From CAZIKB01 sp964539665 (lineage in GTDB: Bacteria > Zhuqueibacterota > Zhuqueibacteria > Oceanimicrobiales > Oceanimicrobiaceae): a stretch of DNA of 48,247 nt. The stretch is taken from the NCBI GenBank assembly GCA_964539665.1, contig CAZIKB010000043.1, positions 1 through 48,247 on the forward strand. The letters run 5' to 3'. A model generated the notes under the pieces. The model worked only from the letters and a program-made list of their open reading frames with translations. It was not told the origin of the DNA and did not search any database. Position 1 is the stretch's first letter; every line of letters starts with the position of its first letter. Shown in pieces: positions 7,975 to 16,202 of this stretch. The translations under genes and the position numbers were made by a program.

Positions 7975-9423
7975 ATGTCCTGGCAAACTACTTTTATACT
8001 TAACGATCAGGAAGTTACGACTTCTGAGCCGCCTGGCACATTAGTCCTTGACTACCTGCGACGGCGTGAAAAACTCATGGGCACGAAAGAGGGATGCAAG
8101 GAAGGGGACTGTGGGGCGTGCATGGTTCTTGTCGGTGAGCTTGTAGAAAATCAAGTCGAATACAAGCCGATGACCTCCTGCCTGATGCCTGTTGGCGAAC
8201 TTCAGGGAAAGCACCTGGTTACGATTGAAGGATTAAACATGGCAAAACTTTCCCCGGTACAGCAGGCTATTGTCGATGAAGGCGGGAGTCAGTGCGGTTT
8301 TTGTACCCCGGGAATTGTGGTGTCTCTTACCGGATACTTAATGAAGGGGAGTGCAAATATTAATGATGAAGGAATAAAATATGCCCTTGGGGGGAATCTT
8401 TGCCGCTGTACTGGATATGCATCTCTGAAGCGCACCGGCGAAACGTTGGTGAACGCATTTGGCAATAGCGCTAAATCCAGCAAACCATCAGGCTCAGAGA
8501 ACATAATTGAAAAATTAGTTCAAGGCAAATCCTTACCAGATTATTTTCAAACCGTATCAGCTCGTCTTAGAAAGATAAGCCAGTCCGAAATAGAGAACGG
8601 CAAAGAAAGCCCCAAATATTTTATCGCGGGTGGGACAGATATTTATGTTCAGCAAGGAAAAATCCTGCCTGATTCCCGAGTTAACATTTTAAATCGGTAC
8701 CCGAAAATGAAAGGGATTAACCGGAAAAACGGACATATCCATGTCGGCGCTCTCACGACCTTCGAAGAGTTTGCTGACCATCTTGAAATTTTTAAAATCA
8801 TTCCCAATATTAAGACCTACATGCATTTAATCGCATCATGGCAAATTCGCAACCGAGCAACGTTGGGTGGGAATATAGTTAATGCTTCGCCAATCGGCGA
8901 TATGACGATTCTTCTTTTAGCTTTGGAATCGAACCTGGTTCTTAACGATGGTCAAAATTGTCGAACTGTTGCTCTAAAATCATTTTTTAAAGGTTATAAA
9001 AATCTTGAAAAAAATCCAAATGAAGCGCTTACTGAAATAATTTTTCCGGCTCCCAAATCGAACACAAAAATTCATTTCGAGAAAGTCTCAAAACGTAAAA
9101 CACTGGACATTGCTTCAGTAAACAGCGCCATCAAAATGCGAAGTGACAATGGTGTAATTGCTGAACTTGGTTTGACCATGGGTGGAGTTGCGCCCATTCC
9201 GCTGTTTTTAAAGCAGACGAGCGATTATTTTAAGGGTAAATCCATAAACAAAGAAACCATTTTGGGAGCCATACCAATTGCCATGCATGAAATATCTCCG
9301 ATAAGTGATGTGCGCGGTTCTGCCGAATACAAGCGTCTTCTGGTTCGTCAATTCATAATCGCACATTTTACAAAGCTTTATCCTGAACACCTAAAAGTGA
9401 GAGATTTTTATGAAACACATTGA
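7975..9423 (+). CDS. xdhA: Xanthine dehydrogenase small subunit (2Fe-2S plus FAD domains)
   Basis: This 482-residue protein carries the two electron-transfer modules of a bacterial molybdenum hydroxylase. The N-terminal plant-type ferredoxin has Cys41, Cys46, Cys49 and Cys69 (C-K-E-G-D-C-G-A-C). The second 2Fe-2S domain has Cys107, Cys110, Cys143 and Cys145 (C-G-F-C and C-R-C). The FAD-binding domain follows, with A-G-G-T-D at 218-222 and A-T-L-G-G-N-I-V-N near 295-303. Electrons from the Mo centre pass through both clusters to FAD and then to NAD in this family. The gene overlaps the Mo-subunit gene by 14 nt. Length and order match XdhA of bacterial two-subunit XDH. The substrate is probably a purine, but related N-heterocycles cannot be excluded. 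Confidence 0.93.
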   Translation: MSWQTTFILNDQEVTTSEPPGTLVLDYLRRREKLMGTKEGCKEGDCGACMVLVGELVENQVEYKPMTSCLMPVGELQGKHLVTIEGLNMAKLSPVQQAIVDEGGSQCGFCTPGIVVSLTGYLMKGSANINDEGIKYALGGNLCRCTGYASLKRTGETLVNAFGNSAKSSKPSGSENIIEKLVQGKSLPDYFQTVSARLRKISQSEIENGKESPKYFIAGGTDIYVQQGKILPDSRVNILNRYPKMKGINRKNGHIHVGALTTFEEFADHLEIFKIIPNIKTYMHLIASWQIRNRATLGGNIVNASPIGDMTILLLALESNLVLNDGQNCRTVALKSFFKGYKNLEKNPNEALTEIIFPAPKSNTKIHFEKVSKRKTLDIASVNSAIKMRSDNGVIAELGLTMGGVAPIPLFLKQTSDYFKGKSINKETILGAIPIAMHEISPISDVRGSAEYKRLLVRQFIIAHFTKLYPEHLKVRDFYETH

Positions 9424-11758
9424 TGCCGCTTCCCACACCCGGGGTGAATCAGAATATGTAGATGACATCCTCCAACCTGCAGAGATGTTGCACGCGGCGG
9501 TTTTTTCTTCTGATGTGGCTCATGGTAAGATACATTCCATCCAAACTCAGGAAGCCATTTCTATGGCAGGTGTGGTTGCAGTTATCACAGCGGACGACAT
9601 ACCCGGAGAAAATCAAATTGGCCCCATCATTCAAGACGAAGAGCTTCTGGCTAAAGATAAAGTGCATTTTGTCGGCGAGCCTGTTGCTGTCGTGGTAGCC
9701 AAAACACCTGAGTTGGCCAAAAAAGCAGTCAAAAAAATCAGAGTGAAAATTTCTGAGCTTCCTGTCATTACCGATCCGCGGGAGGCATTCAACCAAGGTC
9801 AAATCATTGGTACGCCAAGAACATTTGTTTTGGGTGATATTGAAAAAGCCTGGGACAAGTGTGACCTGGTAGTTGAAGGCAGGTGCGATATCGGCGGGCA
9901 GGAGCATCTTTATTTAGAAACCCAGAGAGCACGTGCAATTCCTTTGGAAGGCCAGGTTATTCGAATTCATTCTTCAACCCAGAGCCCTTATGCAGTTCAG
10001 CGGACTGTGGCTAAAATTTTGGGATTACCGCATCACAAGGTGGAAGTGGATGTGAAACGACTGGGTGGTGGATTCGGAGGCAAAGAGGATCAAGCTACTG
10101 CCTGGTCCTGCATGGCTGCGCTGGCAGCCTGGCATACTAAAAAACCAGTTGAGCTTGTTTTATCCCGAATAGACGATATTAAAATGACCGGCAAACGTCA
10201 CCCGTACTCTTCTGATTTTAAGATCGGACTCAGCAAAGACGGAAAAATATTAGCTTATGAAGTCAAACATTATCAAAATTCAGGAGCGGCGGCTGATTTG
10301 TCGACAGCTATTTTAGAACGTACACTTTTTCACAGCGCTAATGCCTATTTTATTCCAAACGTTAAAATTTTCGCAGCCTGCTGCCGCACTAATCTCCCGC
10401 CCAATACTGCGTTCCGGGGATTTGGCGGTCCTCAGGCCATGTTCGTGATAGAAAGCGCCATTGCAAAATCTGCAGAAAAATCAGGCATTCCCCGGGAGGA
10501 AATCCAGTACAAAAATTTATTGAAGGACGACGATATATTCCCTTATGGTCAGCGGGCTCATGACGCACATATTCGTTTAACCTGGAATGAAGCAGATAAA
10601 ACCCATGACATAACCTCAATTCGGAAACGAATAGTCAATTATAATAACAGTCATTTTGAGACAAAAAAAGGCTTTGCAGTGATGCCTGTTTGTTTTGGCA
10701 TATCTTTTACATCTACATTTATGAATCAGGCAAGTTCGTTAGTGCATGTTTACACTGATGGCAGCGTAAGCATTTCTACTGGTGGAATAGAAATGGGACA
10801 GGGTATTACGACAAATATTGCAAGAATAGCTGCCAGGGCCTTTGGAATAGGAGAGCATCGTATCAAAATCGAAAGCACCAACACCACCCGAATCGCAAAC
10901 ATGTCTCCAAGCGCCGCCAGCGCCACTACGGATTTAAACGGCTTTGCCACGTTGTTAGCCGTCGGACAAATTGTTGACCGTTTAAAAACTTTGCTGGTTA
11001 AAGAACTGGCCGTTTCCCAAAAAGAAAAATTTTCTATTGTGGATGAACAAGTTCTTTACAATGGCCAGGAAATCGGCTGGAGCTGGGGGAAATTAGTCCA
11101 GACAGCTTATCTGTCTCGGATTGGTCTATCTGAGCACGCTTTCTATGCGACTCCTGGTATCTGGTTTGATAAAAAGAAAGAAAAAGGACATCCGTTTGCC
11201 TACCATGTTTTTGGCACGGCCATTATCGAAGTGACCGTAGATTGTCTGCGCGGGACCTACGACATCAATTCAGTCAAAATAGTGCACGACCTGGGACGAC
11301 CCATCAATGAGCTGGTGGACCGCGGTCAAATCGAAGGCGGACTGGCTCAGGGCTTGGGCTGGATGACATTGGAAGAGTTGATATTTAATGAGAAGGGGCA
11401 ATATCTTTCTAATTCGCTGGCAACTTATAAAGCGCCGGATGTATATTTTATGCCGGACAATTTGTCCATTCAATTGCTCGAAGACCTGGATAATCCACAT
11501 GGACCTTATGGCTCTAAAGCAGTCGGCGAACCGCCATTGATGTACGGCATCGGTGTGTTCTTTGCGATCAGAAATGCTATGCGGGCGTTTCGACCAGATG
11601 TAGATTTTGAGTTTAATTCACCCTTGACTCCAGAAAAAGTGTTATTACAACTGCACTCAGACATGCTTGATCAAACAACTAAAGCATCTGTTGCACAGAC
11701 GACTATAAAACCAAAGGAGAAAAAGCCATCAACTCTGGTTAAATCTGCTAAATTCTAA
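9410..11758 (+). CDS. xdhB: Xanthine dehydrogenase molybdopterin-binding subunit
   Basis: This 782-residue catalytic subunit binds the molybdopterin cofactor and hydroxylates the substrate. The residues that matter in xanthine-type enzymes are all visible: Glu226 in G-G-G-F-G-G-K-E (bovine Glu802 position), Arg336 in F-R-G-F-G-G-P-Q (bovine Arg880), and Glu707 in G-E-P-P-L (bovine Glu1261, the base). The motif E-M-G-Q-G of the cofactor site is also present. This favours true purine hydroxylation over aldehyde oxidation. It starts inside the end of the small-subunit gene and is clearly co-translated with it. An unusual Lys/Thr-rich tail of about 30 residues follows the last conserved segment. 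Confidence 0.93.
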   Translation: MKHIDAASHTRGESEYVDDILQPAEMLHAAVFSSDVAHGKIHSIQTQEAISMAGVVAVITADDIPGENQIGPIIQDEELLAKDKVHFVGEPVAVVVAKTPELAKKAVKKIRVKISELPVITDPREAFNQGQIIGTPRTFVLGDIEKAWDKCDLVVEGRCDIGGQEHLYLETQRARAIPLEGQVIRIHSSTQSPYAVQRTVAKILGLPHHKVEVDVKRLGGGFGGKEDQATAWSCMAALAAWHTKKPVELVLSRIDDIKMTGKRHPYSSDFKIGLSKDGKILAYEVKHYQNSGAAADLSTAILERTLFHSANAYFIPNVKIFAACCRTNLPPNTAFRGFGGPQAMFVIESAIAKSAEKSGIPREEIQYKNLLKDDDIFPYGQRAHDAHIRLTWNEADKTHDITSIRKRIVNYNNSHFETKKGFAVMPVCFGISFTSTFMNQASSLVHVYTDGSVSISTGGIEMGQGITTNIARIAARAFGIGEHRIKIESTNTTRIANMSPSAASATTDLNGFATLLAVGQIVDRLKTLLVKELAVSQKEKFSIVDEQVLYNGQEIGWSWGKLVQTAYLSRIGLSEHAFYATPGIWFDKKKEKGHPFAYHVFGTAIIEVTVDCLRGTYDINSVKIVHDLGRPINELVDRGQIEGGLAQGLGWMTLEELIFNEKGQYLSNSLATYKAPDVYFMPDNLSIQLLEDLDNPHGPYGSKAVGEPPLMYGIGVFFAIRNAMRAFRPDVDFEFNSPLTPEKVLLQLHSDMLDQTTKASVAQTTIKPKEKKPSTLVKSAKF

Positions 11759-11796
11759 TAATTTTCTGTTGAAAATGTCATGTCCGAATGTTTGTA

Positions 11797-11854
11797 TCGG
11801 TCATCCATTTGGTAGTGAAGCAATGGATTCCTGCTTAAAGATTGCAGGAATGAC
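11797..11854. repeat. Dispersed intergenic repeat, copy 2
   Basis: This is the partner of the repeat at 7371-7421: TCGGTCATCCAT, then TGGATTCCTGC, TTAAAGATTGC and AGGAATGAC. It lies in the 161-bp gap between the XDH Mo subunit and ssnA, so it may separate transcription units or simply be an insertion in the leader. Confidence 0.55.
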
Positions 11855-11919
11855 GTTACAAAAAAACGTTCTCATCATTTTGAAGATGGAACTAATCAGC
11901 TACATAAATAAGAAAGAGA

Positions 11920-13263
11920 ATGATGGATATTTTAATTCACAATGTTTTTATTTTCACAAACAATGAACAAAATACCATTTTGGTTGATCAAGCAATAGCG
12001 ATTGCAGGTAATCATATTCTGGAAGTTGCAAAAGAAACGGAACTCAAAAAAAAGTACGCCTCTTTTCAACAGATTGACGGGGCCGGCCGTTTACTCATGC
12101 CCGGGTTTATAAACACCCACATGCATTTTTATAGTACGTTCGCGAGAGGGCTTGTTTTAAAAGAGACCCCGGCTAACTTTGCCGAAATTCTATCCAAACT
12201 CTGGTGGAGGCTGGATTCAGCCCTTGATTTAGAGGCTGTTTACTTCAGTGCATTAATCTCAGCAATAACAGCGGTAAAAAGTGGCGTTACAGCCGTAATT
12301 GACCATCATGCCAGTCCCAATGCAGTTACAGGCAGTCTTGACCAAATTGAGGATGCTTTAAATAAAACAGGTTTACGCGGCGTGCTTTGTTATGAAATGT
12401 CTGATCGAGACGGCAAAGAGATAGCCTCTCTGGGATTGAAGGAAAACGAACGCTATATTCAGAAATGTCAGAAAGCCAAACTAAATGATCCCGATCACTT
12501 GTTTGATGGCATGGTGGGACTGCATGCTTCCTTTACGTTGAACAATGACAGCTTAACGAAGGCAGCAAATCTAAGCCATTCACTCAACCGAGGTTGTCAT
12601 ATCCATCTGTTGGAAGATAAACTGGACAGAGAAAAAACGCTTGAAAAATATCAAATAGATGTGGGCCAGCGATTACTCAAATATGGAATTTTCGGAGAAA
12701 AGACCATTGCCGTACACGGTATCCACGTCAATGAAAATGAGATAGACTGTCTTGCACAGACGAATACAATGCTGGTTCACAATCCCCAATCTAATATGAA
12801 TAATGCAGTGGGAAGGACTGACATATTTAAATTGCTGCAAAAAGAAATTTTAGTAGGCATCGGCACGGACGGCATGTCTCCGACAATTATACCCGATGTG
12901 CGTACAGGCTATTTACTGCACAAACATGATTTGAAAGACTCCAACGTAGGCTGGGCTGAAATTCAGCAAATGACGCTGAAAAACAATCCTGAGATTTTTT
13001 CGAGAGTGTCGGGGCAAAAAGCAGGCAAAATCGAACCGGGCTGCCTGGCGGATTTGATTCTGGTGGATTATTATCCGCCGACGCCATTGACAAGTCAAAA
13101 TATTTGGGGCCATTTTCTATTTGGCATTGCAGATGCATTAGTGGATACTACGATTGTTAATGGGGAAATCGTCATGCAAAATAAAGAGCTAGTAAATATT
13201 GACGAAGAAAAAATAGCAGCCGATTCGCAGGTGTGTGCAGCGAGAGTCTGGCAGAGGTTTTAA
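11920..13263 (+). CDS. ssnA: SsnA-type aminohydrolase (amidohydrolase superfamily)
   Basis: This 447-residue metal-dependent hydrolase has the first metal motif H67-x-H69 (F-I-N-T-H-M-H). Further ligands are in G-C-H-I-H, in A-V-H-G-I-H, and in the Asp of G-I-G-T-D-G. The segment L-W-W-R-L-D followed by A-V-I-D-H-H-A-S-P is characteristic of SsnA, the putative aminohydrolase linked to selenium-dependent molybdenum hydroxylases. The likely reaction is deamination or ring hydrolysis of a nitrogen heterocycle such as guanine-like compounds; the real substrate of SsnA is unproven. The gene is on the same strand as the XDH genes and ygfK, as in enteric bacteria where ssnA and ygfK are neighbours. 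An AAAGAGA motif precedes the ATG. Confidence 0.88.
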   Translation: MMDILIHNVFIFTNNEQNTILVDQAIAIAGNHILEVAKETELKKKYASFQQIDGAGRLLMPGFINTHMHFYSTFARGLVLKETPANFAEILSKLWWRLDSALDLEAVYFSALISAITAVKSGVTAVIDHHASPNAVTGSLDQIEDALNKTGLRGVLCYEMSDRDGKEIASLGLKENERYIQKCQKAKLNDPDHLFDGMVGLHASFTLNNDSLTKAANLSHSLNRGCHIHLLEDKLDREKTLEKYQIDVGQRLLKYGIFGEKTIAVHGIHVNENEIDCLAQTNTMLVHNPQSNMNNAVGRTDIFKLLQKEILVGIGTDGMSPTIIPDVRTGYLLHKHDLKDSNVGWAEIQQMTLKNNPEIFSRVSGQKAGKIEPGCLADLILVDYYPPTPLTSQNIWGHFLFGIADALVDTTIVNGEIVMQNKELVNIDEEKIAADSQVCAARVWQRF

Positions 13264-13408
13264 AGCTAATCTTATGCAAATATGTAAGTGTACACAGCCT
13301 GTCATTTTCAACGATACTCTTGGTTTTCGACGGTAAGATTTAATTTGAATTTAAGAAAAAGAATTACATCAAGAAATTTGATTTTGACAAAGAAAATATC
13401 CCGGCGGC

Positions 13409-13448
13409 AGCATGCTCCGATTGTCTTCGGAGGTTGACAAAGCATGCT
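13409..13448. promoter_or_regulatory. Paired AGCATGCT palindromes around a hairpin (candidate HicB operator)
   Basis: The perfect palindrome AGCATGCT occurs at 13409-13416 and 13441-13448. Between them CTCCGA and TCGGAG can pair. The right copy sits in the spacer of the promoter at 13434-13463. HicB proteins are known autorepressors that bind palindromes in their promoters, so this is a natural operator candidate. The assignment is inference. Confidence 0.45.
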
Positions 13449-13463
13449 GAATCGTTGTATAAA
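13434..13463 (+). promoter_or_regulatory. Sigma-70 type promoter of hicB-hicA
   Basis: TTGACA (13434-13439) and TATAAA (13458-13463) are separated by 18 bp. The expected start of transcription is about 50-55 bp before the hicB ATG at 13526. It may also drive ygfK, which begins 2 nt after hicA. Confidence 0.55.
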
Positions 13464-13525
13464 TAATTAGATTTACGCTTTTATGAATCTTTTAATATTA
13501 ATTGTTAATAAGTCCGAGGAGAATT

Positions 13526-13729
13526 ATGAAACTGAAAGTCATTGTGCATGAGGCAGAAGAAGGCGGATATTGGGCGGAGGTGCCAGCCATCCCAGGTTGT
13601 GCCACCCAGGGTGAATCATTTGAAGAACTATTAAGTAATATTTATGAAGCTGTGGAGGCTTGTTTGTCTGTTGACATACAAGAGACAGAAATATCAGACA
13701 AAGATAAAGTATTGGAGATTGCATTTTGA
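13526..13729 (+). CDS. hicB: HicB-like antitoxin
   Basis: This 67-residue protein has the HicB partial RNase-H-like fold signature: Y-W-A-E-V-P-A-I-P-G-C-A-T-Q-G-E-S, then E-E-L-L and E-A-V-E-A. The ATG at 13526 is chosen because GAGGAGA lies just upstream; a TTG 8 codons earlier is unlikely. There is no clear C-terminal DNA-binding helix-turn-helix, so this is the short HicB form. Its stop codon overlaps the TTG start of hicA (TTGA), the usual coupling of a toxin-antitoxin pair, here in the order antitoxin first. It should neutralise HicA. Confidence 0.85.
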   Translation: MKLKVIVHEAEEGGYWAEVPAIPGCATQGESFEELLSNIYEAVEACLSVDIQETEISDKDKVLEIAF

Positions 13730-13932
13730 AAAGTATTTCAGGGAAGCATTTCGCAAAAATTTTAGAAAGGAAAGGATGGGTATTACGAAGCGTGAAAGGT
13801 AGTCATCATGTTTACATGAAATCCAGCAATCCAGCTCGAATCTCCGTACCAATACATGGGAACAAACCTCTAAAAATTGGCTTATTGAAACATTTAATGA
13901 TGCTTGCAGATTTAAGCGAAGATGAGTTGTAA
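13726..13932 (+). CDS. hicA: HicA-like mRNA interferase toxin
   Basis: This 68-residue protein has the HicA/YcfA double-stranded-RNA-binding-like pattern: G-K-H-F-A-K-I-L-E-R-K-G-W, then the active-site region K-G-S-H-H-V-Y and V-P-I-H-G-N-K-P-L at the strand-turn, ending with a short helix. The His in G-S-H-H is the catalytic residue in this family, which cleaves mRNA. It begins at a TTG overlapping the hicB stop. It ends 2 nt before the ygfK ATG, so the toxin is transcribed with a metabolic gene. Confidence 0.85.
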   Translation: MKSISGKHFAKILERKGWVLRSVKGSHHVYMKSSNPARISVPIHGNKPLKIGLLKHLMMLADLSEDEL

Positions 13933-13934
13933 TT

Positions 13935-15893
13935 ATGGCAGAACTCCACGGCATAAATCTCGGCCTGCACCTGGAAAGCATCTTGTCAGAATTTGCTCAC
14001 CATGAAACCATTTATGGTTATCCAAAACGGAAAATGTTTTTCGGATTTCCAGGATTGAACCTGTCTGTCGATTTTCACGATAGACAAGCTGCAACTCCTC
14101 TGGGGCCTGCCTCTGGTCCTCATACTCAAATGGCGCAAAATATTCTTTTAGCCTGGTTAGGCGGTGGCCGCATCATCGAATTGAAAACGGTTCAAATTCT
14201 GGACCAGTTAGAAATTCCCCGGCCCTGCATTGACATCCGCAATATCGGTTATAACGTGGAATGGTCGCAGGAATTGCGCCTCGAGGATTCGTTCACAGAA
14301 TATGTGACTGCCTGGATATTGTTGAAAATTCTCGAGGAAATGGAGATTTTTGAAATTTCCAAAGGTAATCCTTTTTATGATACCGTTTTCGATATTTCAG
14401 TGGGATATGACTTTAAAGGCATTTCTTCGCCGCAGGTCAAAAAATGGCTGAGTGAATTTGGAAATGCAAATCAGGCAATTGAGCGTACATTAGACACGCT
14501 GCCACCCAAATTCAAGCAATATAGAAATATAAAAATTAATCCAGAGATTTCGTCTTCTGTGACCCTGTCCACATTTCACGGCTGTCCGGCAAATGAAATA
14601 GAATCTATTGTCGAGTATCTGATTTGTGAACATGGCTTCCACGTCATTGTAAAAATGAATCCCACGATTCTGGGCTATGATTTCGTGGGAAAAACGTTGA
14701 TTGAAGATTTGGGATACACAAACATCGAGCTTGATCCGCTTGCATTTGACCAAGATATTTCGTTTGAAGATGCCGTACCAATGATGAAACGACTGCAAAA
14801 GTTTGCGGAAAAATTCAATCGAAATGTTGGGGCCAAGTTCACCAATACATTGGTGGTGAAAAATAATCAGGACATATTCAAAGATGAGGTGATGTATCTT
14901 TCCGGATCGCCGCTGCACGTGTTGTCAATGAATGCTATGCACAATTTCAGAACAGCAATGGGGCCAGACTTTCACATTTCTTTCTCAGCCGGCATTAACA
15001 AGCACAACTTTGTGGACGCGGTACGGTGCAATATGAAACCTGTTTCCACTTGTACTGACCTCCTCAAAGAAGGCGGTTACACCCGGCTTTTCGATTATTT
15101 GTATAAATTAAAAGAAGCTATGGAGAATTCGGGCTGTACTAACATAGAAAAATTCATCATTTCAAGTACTGGAAATGCGAAAATATACAACATTCATGAA
15201 GCGGGTGTGACGAATGCCCAAAACATCGTGCCAAATCTGATTCAAAATCCGACCTATCATTTCGAAGCTAACCGAAAAATTCCGCGGAAGATTGACAGCC
15301 GCCTGACTTTATTTGATTGTATTACCTGCAATAAATGTATCCCGGTTTGTCCCAATGCTGCCAATTTTTCAATTCCGACCGTTACCGTAAACATCCAGAT
15401 GACGAATTATAAATTAATCGAACGCAGGTTTGAACCGATTGGCGGTGAATCATTTATATTGAACAGGAAAAACCAGATTGCGAATATAGCAGATTTCTGC
15501 AATGAATGCGGGGATTGCGACACTTACTGTCCGGAATACGGCGGCCCATTTATCGAAAAACCGCGTTTCTTTTTTTCTGAAGAAAGTTATTCGAAATTTA
15601 ATGAATATGATGGCTTTTATTTTCCCACTCCGTTTTCATTGACCGGTAGAATAAATAAAACAGAGTATAAATTGTCTTTTGACGTAGACATGAAAGAATA
15701 CATTTGGTGCGATTCCGATGTCGAAATCGTTATTGACTCGGAAAATCAAATCCTTTCTGGCAAATCTATCATTGACCAATCTAATTCAATTGAAATTGAT
15801 ATGATAGCTTTTTATATTATGCGAACGTTGTTGGATGGAATTCTTAATATGTCTGATTCATATTTTACTATTTTACTTAGAGGCATTGCTTGA
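13935..15893 (+). CDS. ygfK: Short YgfK-like protein (selenate reductase YgfK family) lacking the flavin/NAD(P)H module
   Basis: The 652-residue product matches YgfK at both ends. The N-terminal dihydroorotate-dehydrogenase-like barrel carries T-P-L-G-P-A-S-G-P-H-T-Q-M-A-Q-N (54-69), E-L-K-T-V-Q (82-87) and S-T-F-H-G-C-P (about 211-217). The C-terminal region carries two 4Fe-4S motifs, C-I-T-C-N-K-C-I-P-V-C-P (about 461-472) and C-N-E-C-G-D-C-D-T-Y-C-P (about 522-533). The enteric protein is about 1030 residues because a GltD-like FAD/NAD(P)H module sits between these parts; here that module is absent and the two parts are joined directly. The frame is open throughout, so this is not simple decay. 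YgfK is tied by genome context to selenium-dependent molybdenum hydroxylases; its reaction is not established. It starts 2 nt after hicA. Confidence 0.87.
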   Translation: MAELHGINLGLHLESILSEFAHHETIYGYPKRKMFFGFPGLNLSVDFHDRQAATPLGPASGPHTQMAQNILLAWLGGGRIIELKTVQILDQLEIPRPCIDIRNIGYNVEWSQELRLEDSFTEYVTAWILLKILEEMEIFEISKGNPFYDTVFDISVGYDFKGISSPQVKKWLSEFGNANQAIERTLDTLPPKFKQYRNIKINPEISSSVTLSTFHGCPANEIESIVEYLICEHGFHVIVKMNPTILGYDFVGKTLIEDLGYTNIELDPLAFDQDISFEDAVPMMKRLQKFAEKFNRNVGAKFTNTLVVKNNQDIFKDEVMYLSGSPLHVLSMNAMHNFRTAMGPDFHISFSAGINKHNFVDAVRCNMKPVSTCTDLLKEGGYTRLFDYLYKLKEAMENSGCTNIEKFIISSTGNAKIYNIHEAGVTNAQNIVPNLIQNPTYHFEANRKIPRKIDSRLTLFDCITCNKCIPVCPNAANFSIPTVTVNIQMTNYKLIERRFEPIGGESFILNRKNQIANIADFCNECGDCDTYCPEYGGPFIEKPRFFFSEESYSKFNEYDGFYFPTPFSLTGRINKTEYKLSFDVDMKEYIWCDSDVEIVIDSENQILSGKSIIDQSNSIEIDMIAFYIMRTLLDGILNMSDSYFTILLRGIA

Positions 15894-15992
15894 TTCTCAT
15901 TCTAGTTTTAATTAATAAATAAGATACCAATTTTTTATGCTTTTTTAAATTTATGGAATGTTTATATTAAGAGCTGATGGAATGTGAATAGT

Positions 15993-16202
15993 ATGATTAA
16001 ATATGAGATCATTATTTATTGGAGTGATGAAGACCAGGCATTTATTGCTGAAGTACCCGAACTGCCAGGATGTGCAGCTGATGGAAAATCTCATAAAGAA
16101 GCTCTGGAAAATGTGGAAGTCATCATACAGGAGTGGATAGAAACTGCTAAAGAGTTAGGTCGCCCTATTCCAAAGCCAAAAGGCCGTCTTATGTATGCCT
16201 GA
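15993..16202 (+). CDS. Solitary HicB-like protein
   Basis: This 69-residue HicB-family protein (M-I-K-Y-E-I-I-I-Y-W start; A-E-V-P-E-L-P-G-C-A-A-D-G core) has no HicA next to it. The ATG at 15993 gives the usual family N-terminus; a GTG at 15984 would add three residues. Its last 8 nt overlap the first start codon of the Se-dependent xanthine dehydrogenase gene. The fold is the same as the antitoxin at 13526 but the sequence is clearly different, so it is not a recent duplicate. It may be an orphan antitoxin, a regulator, or a leftover of a second module. Confidence 0.82.
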   Translation: MIKYEIIIYWSDEDQAFIAEVPELPGCAADGKSHKEALENVEVIIQEWIETAKELGRPIPKPKGRLMYA

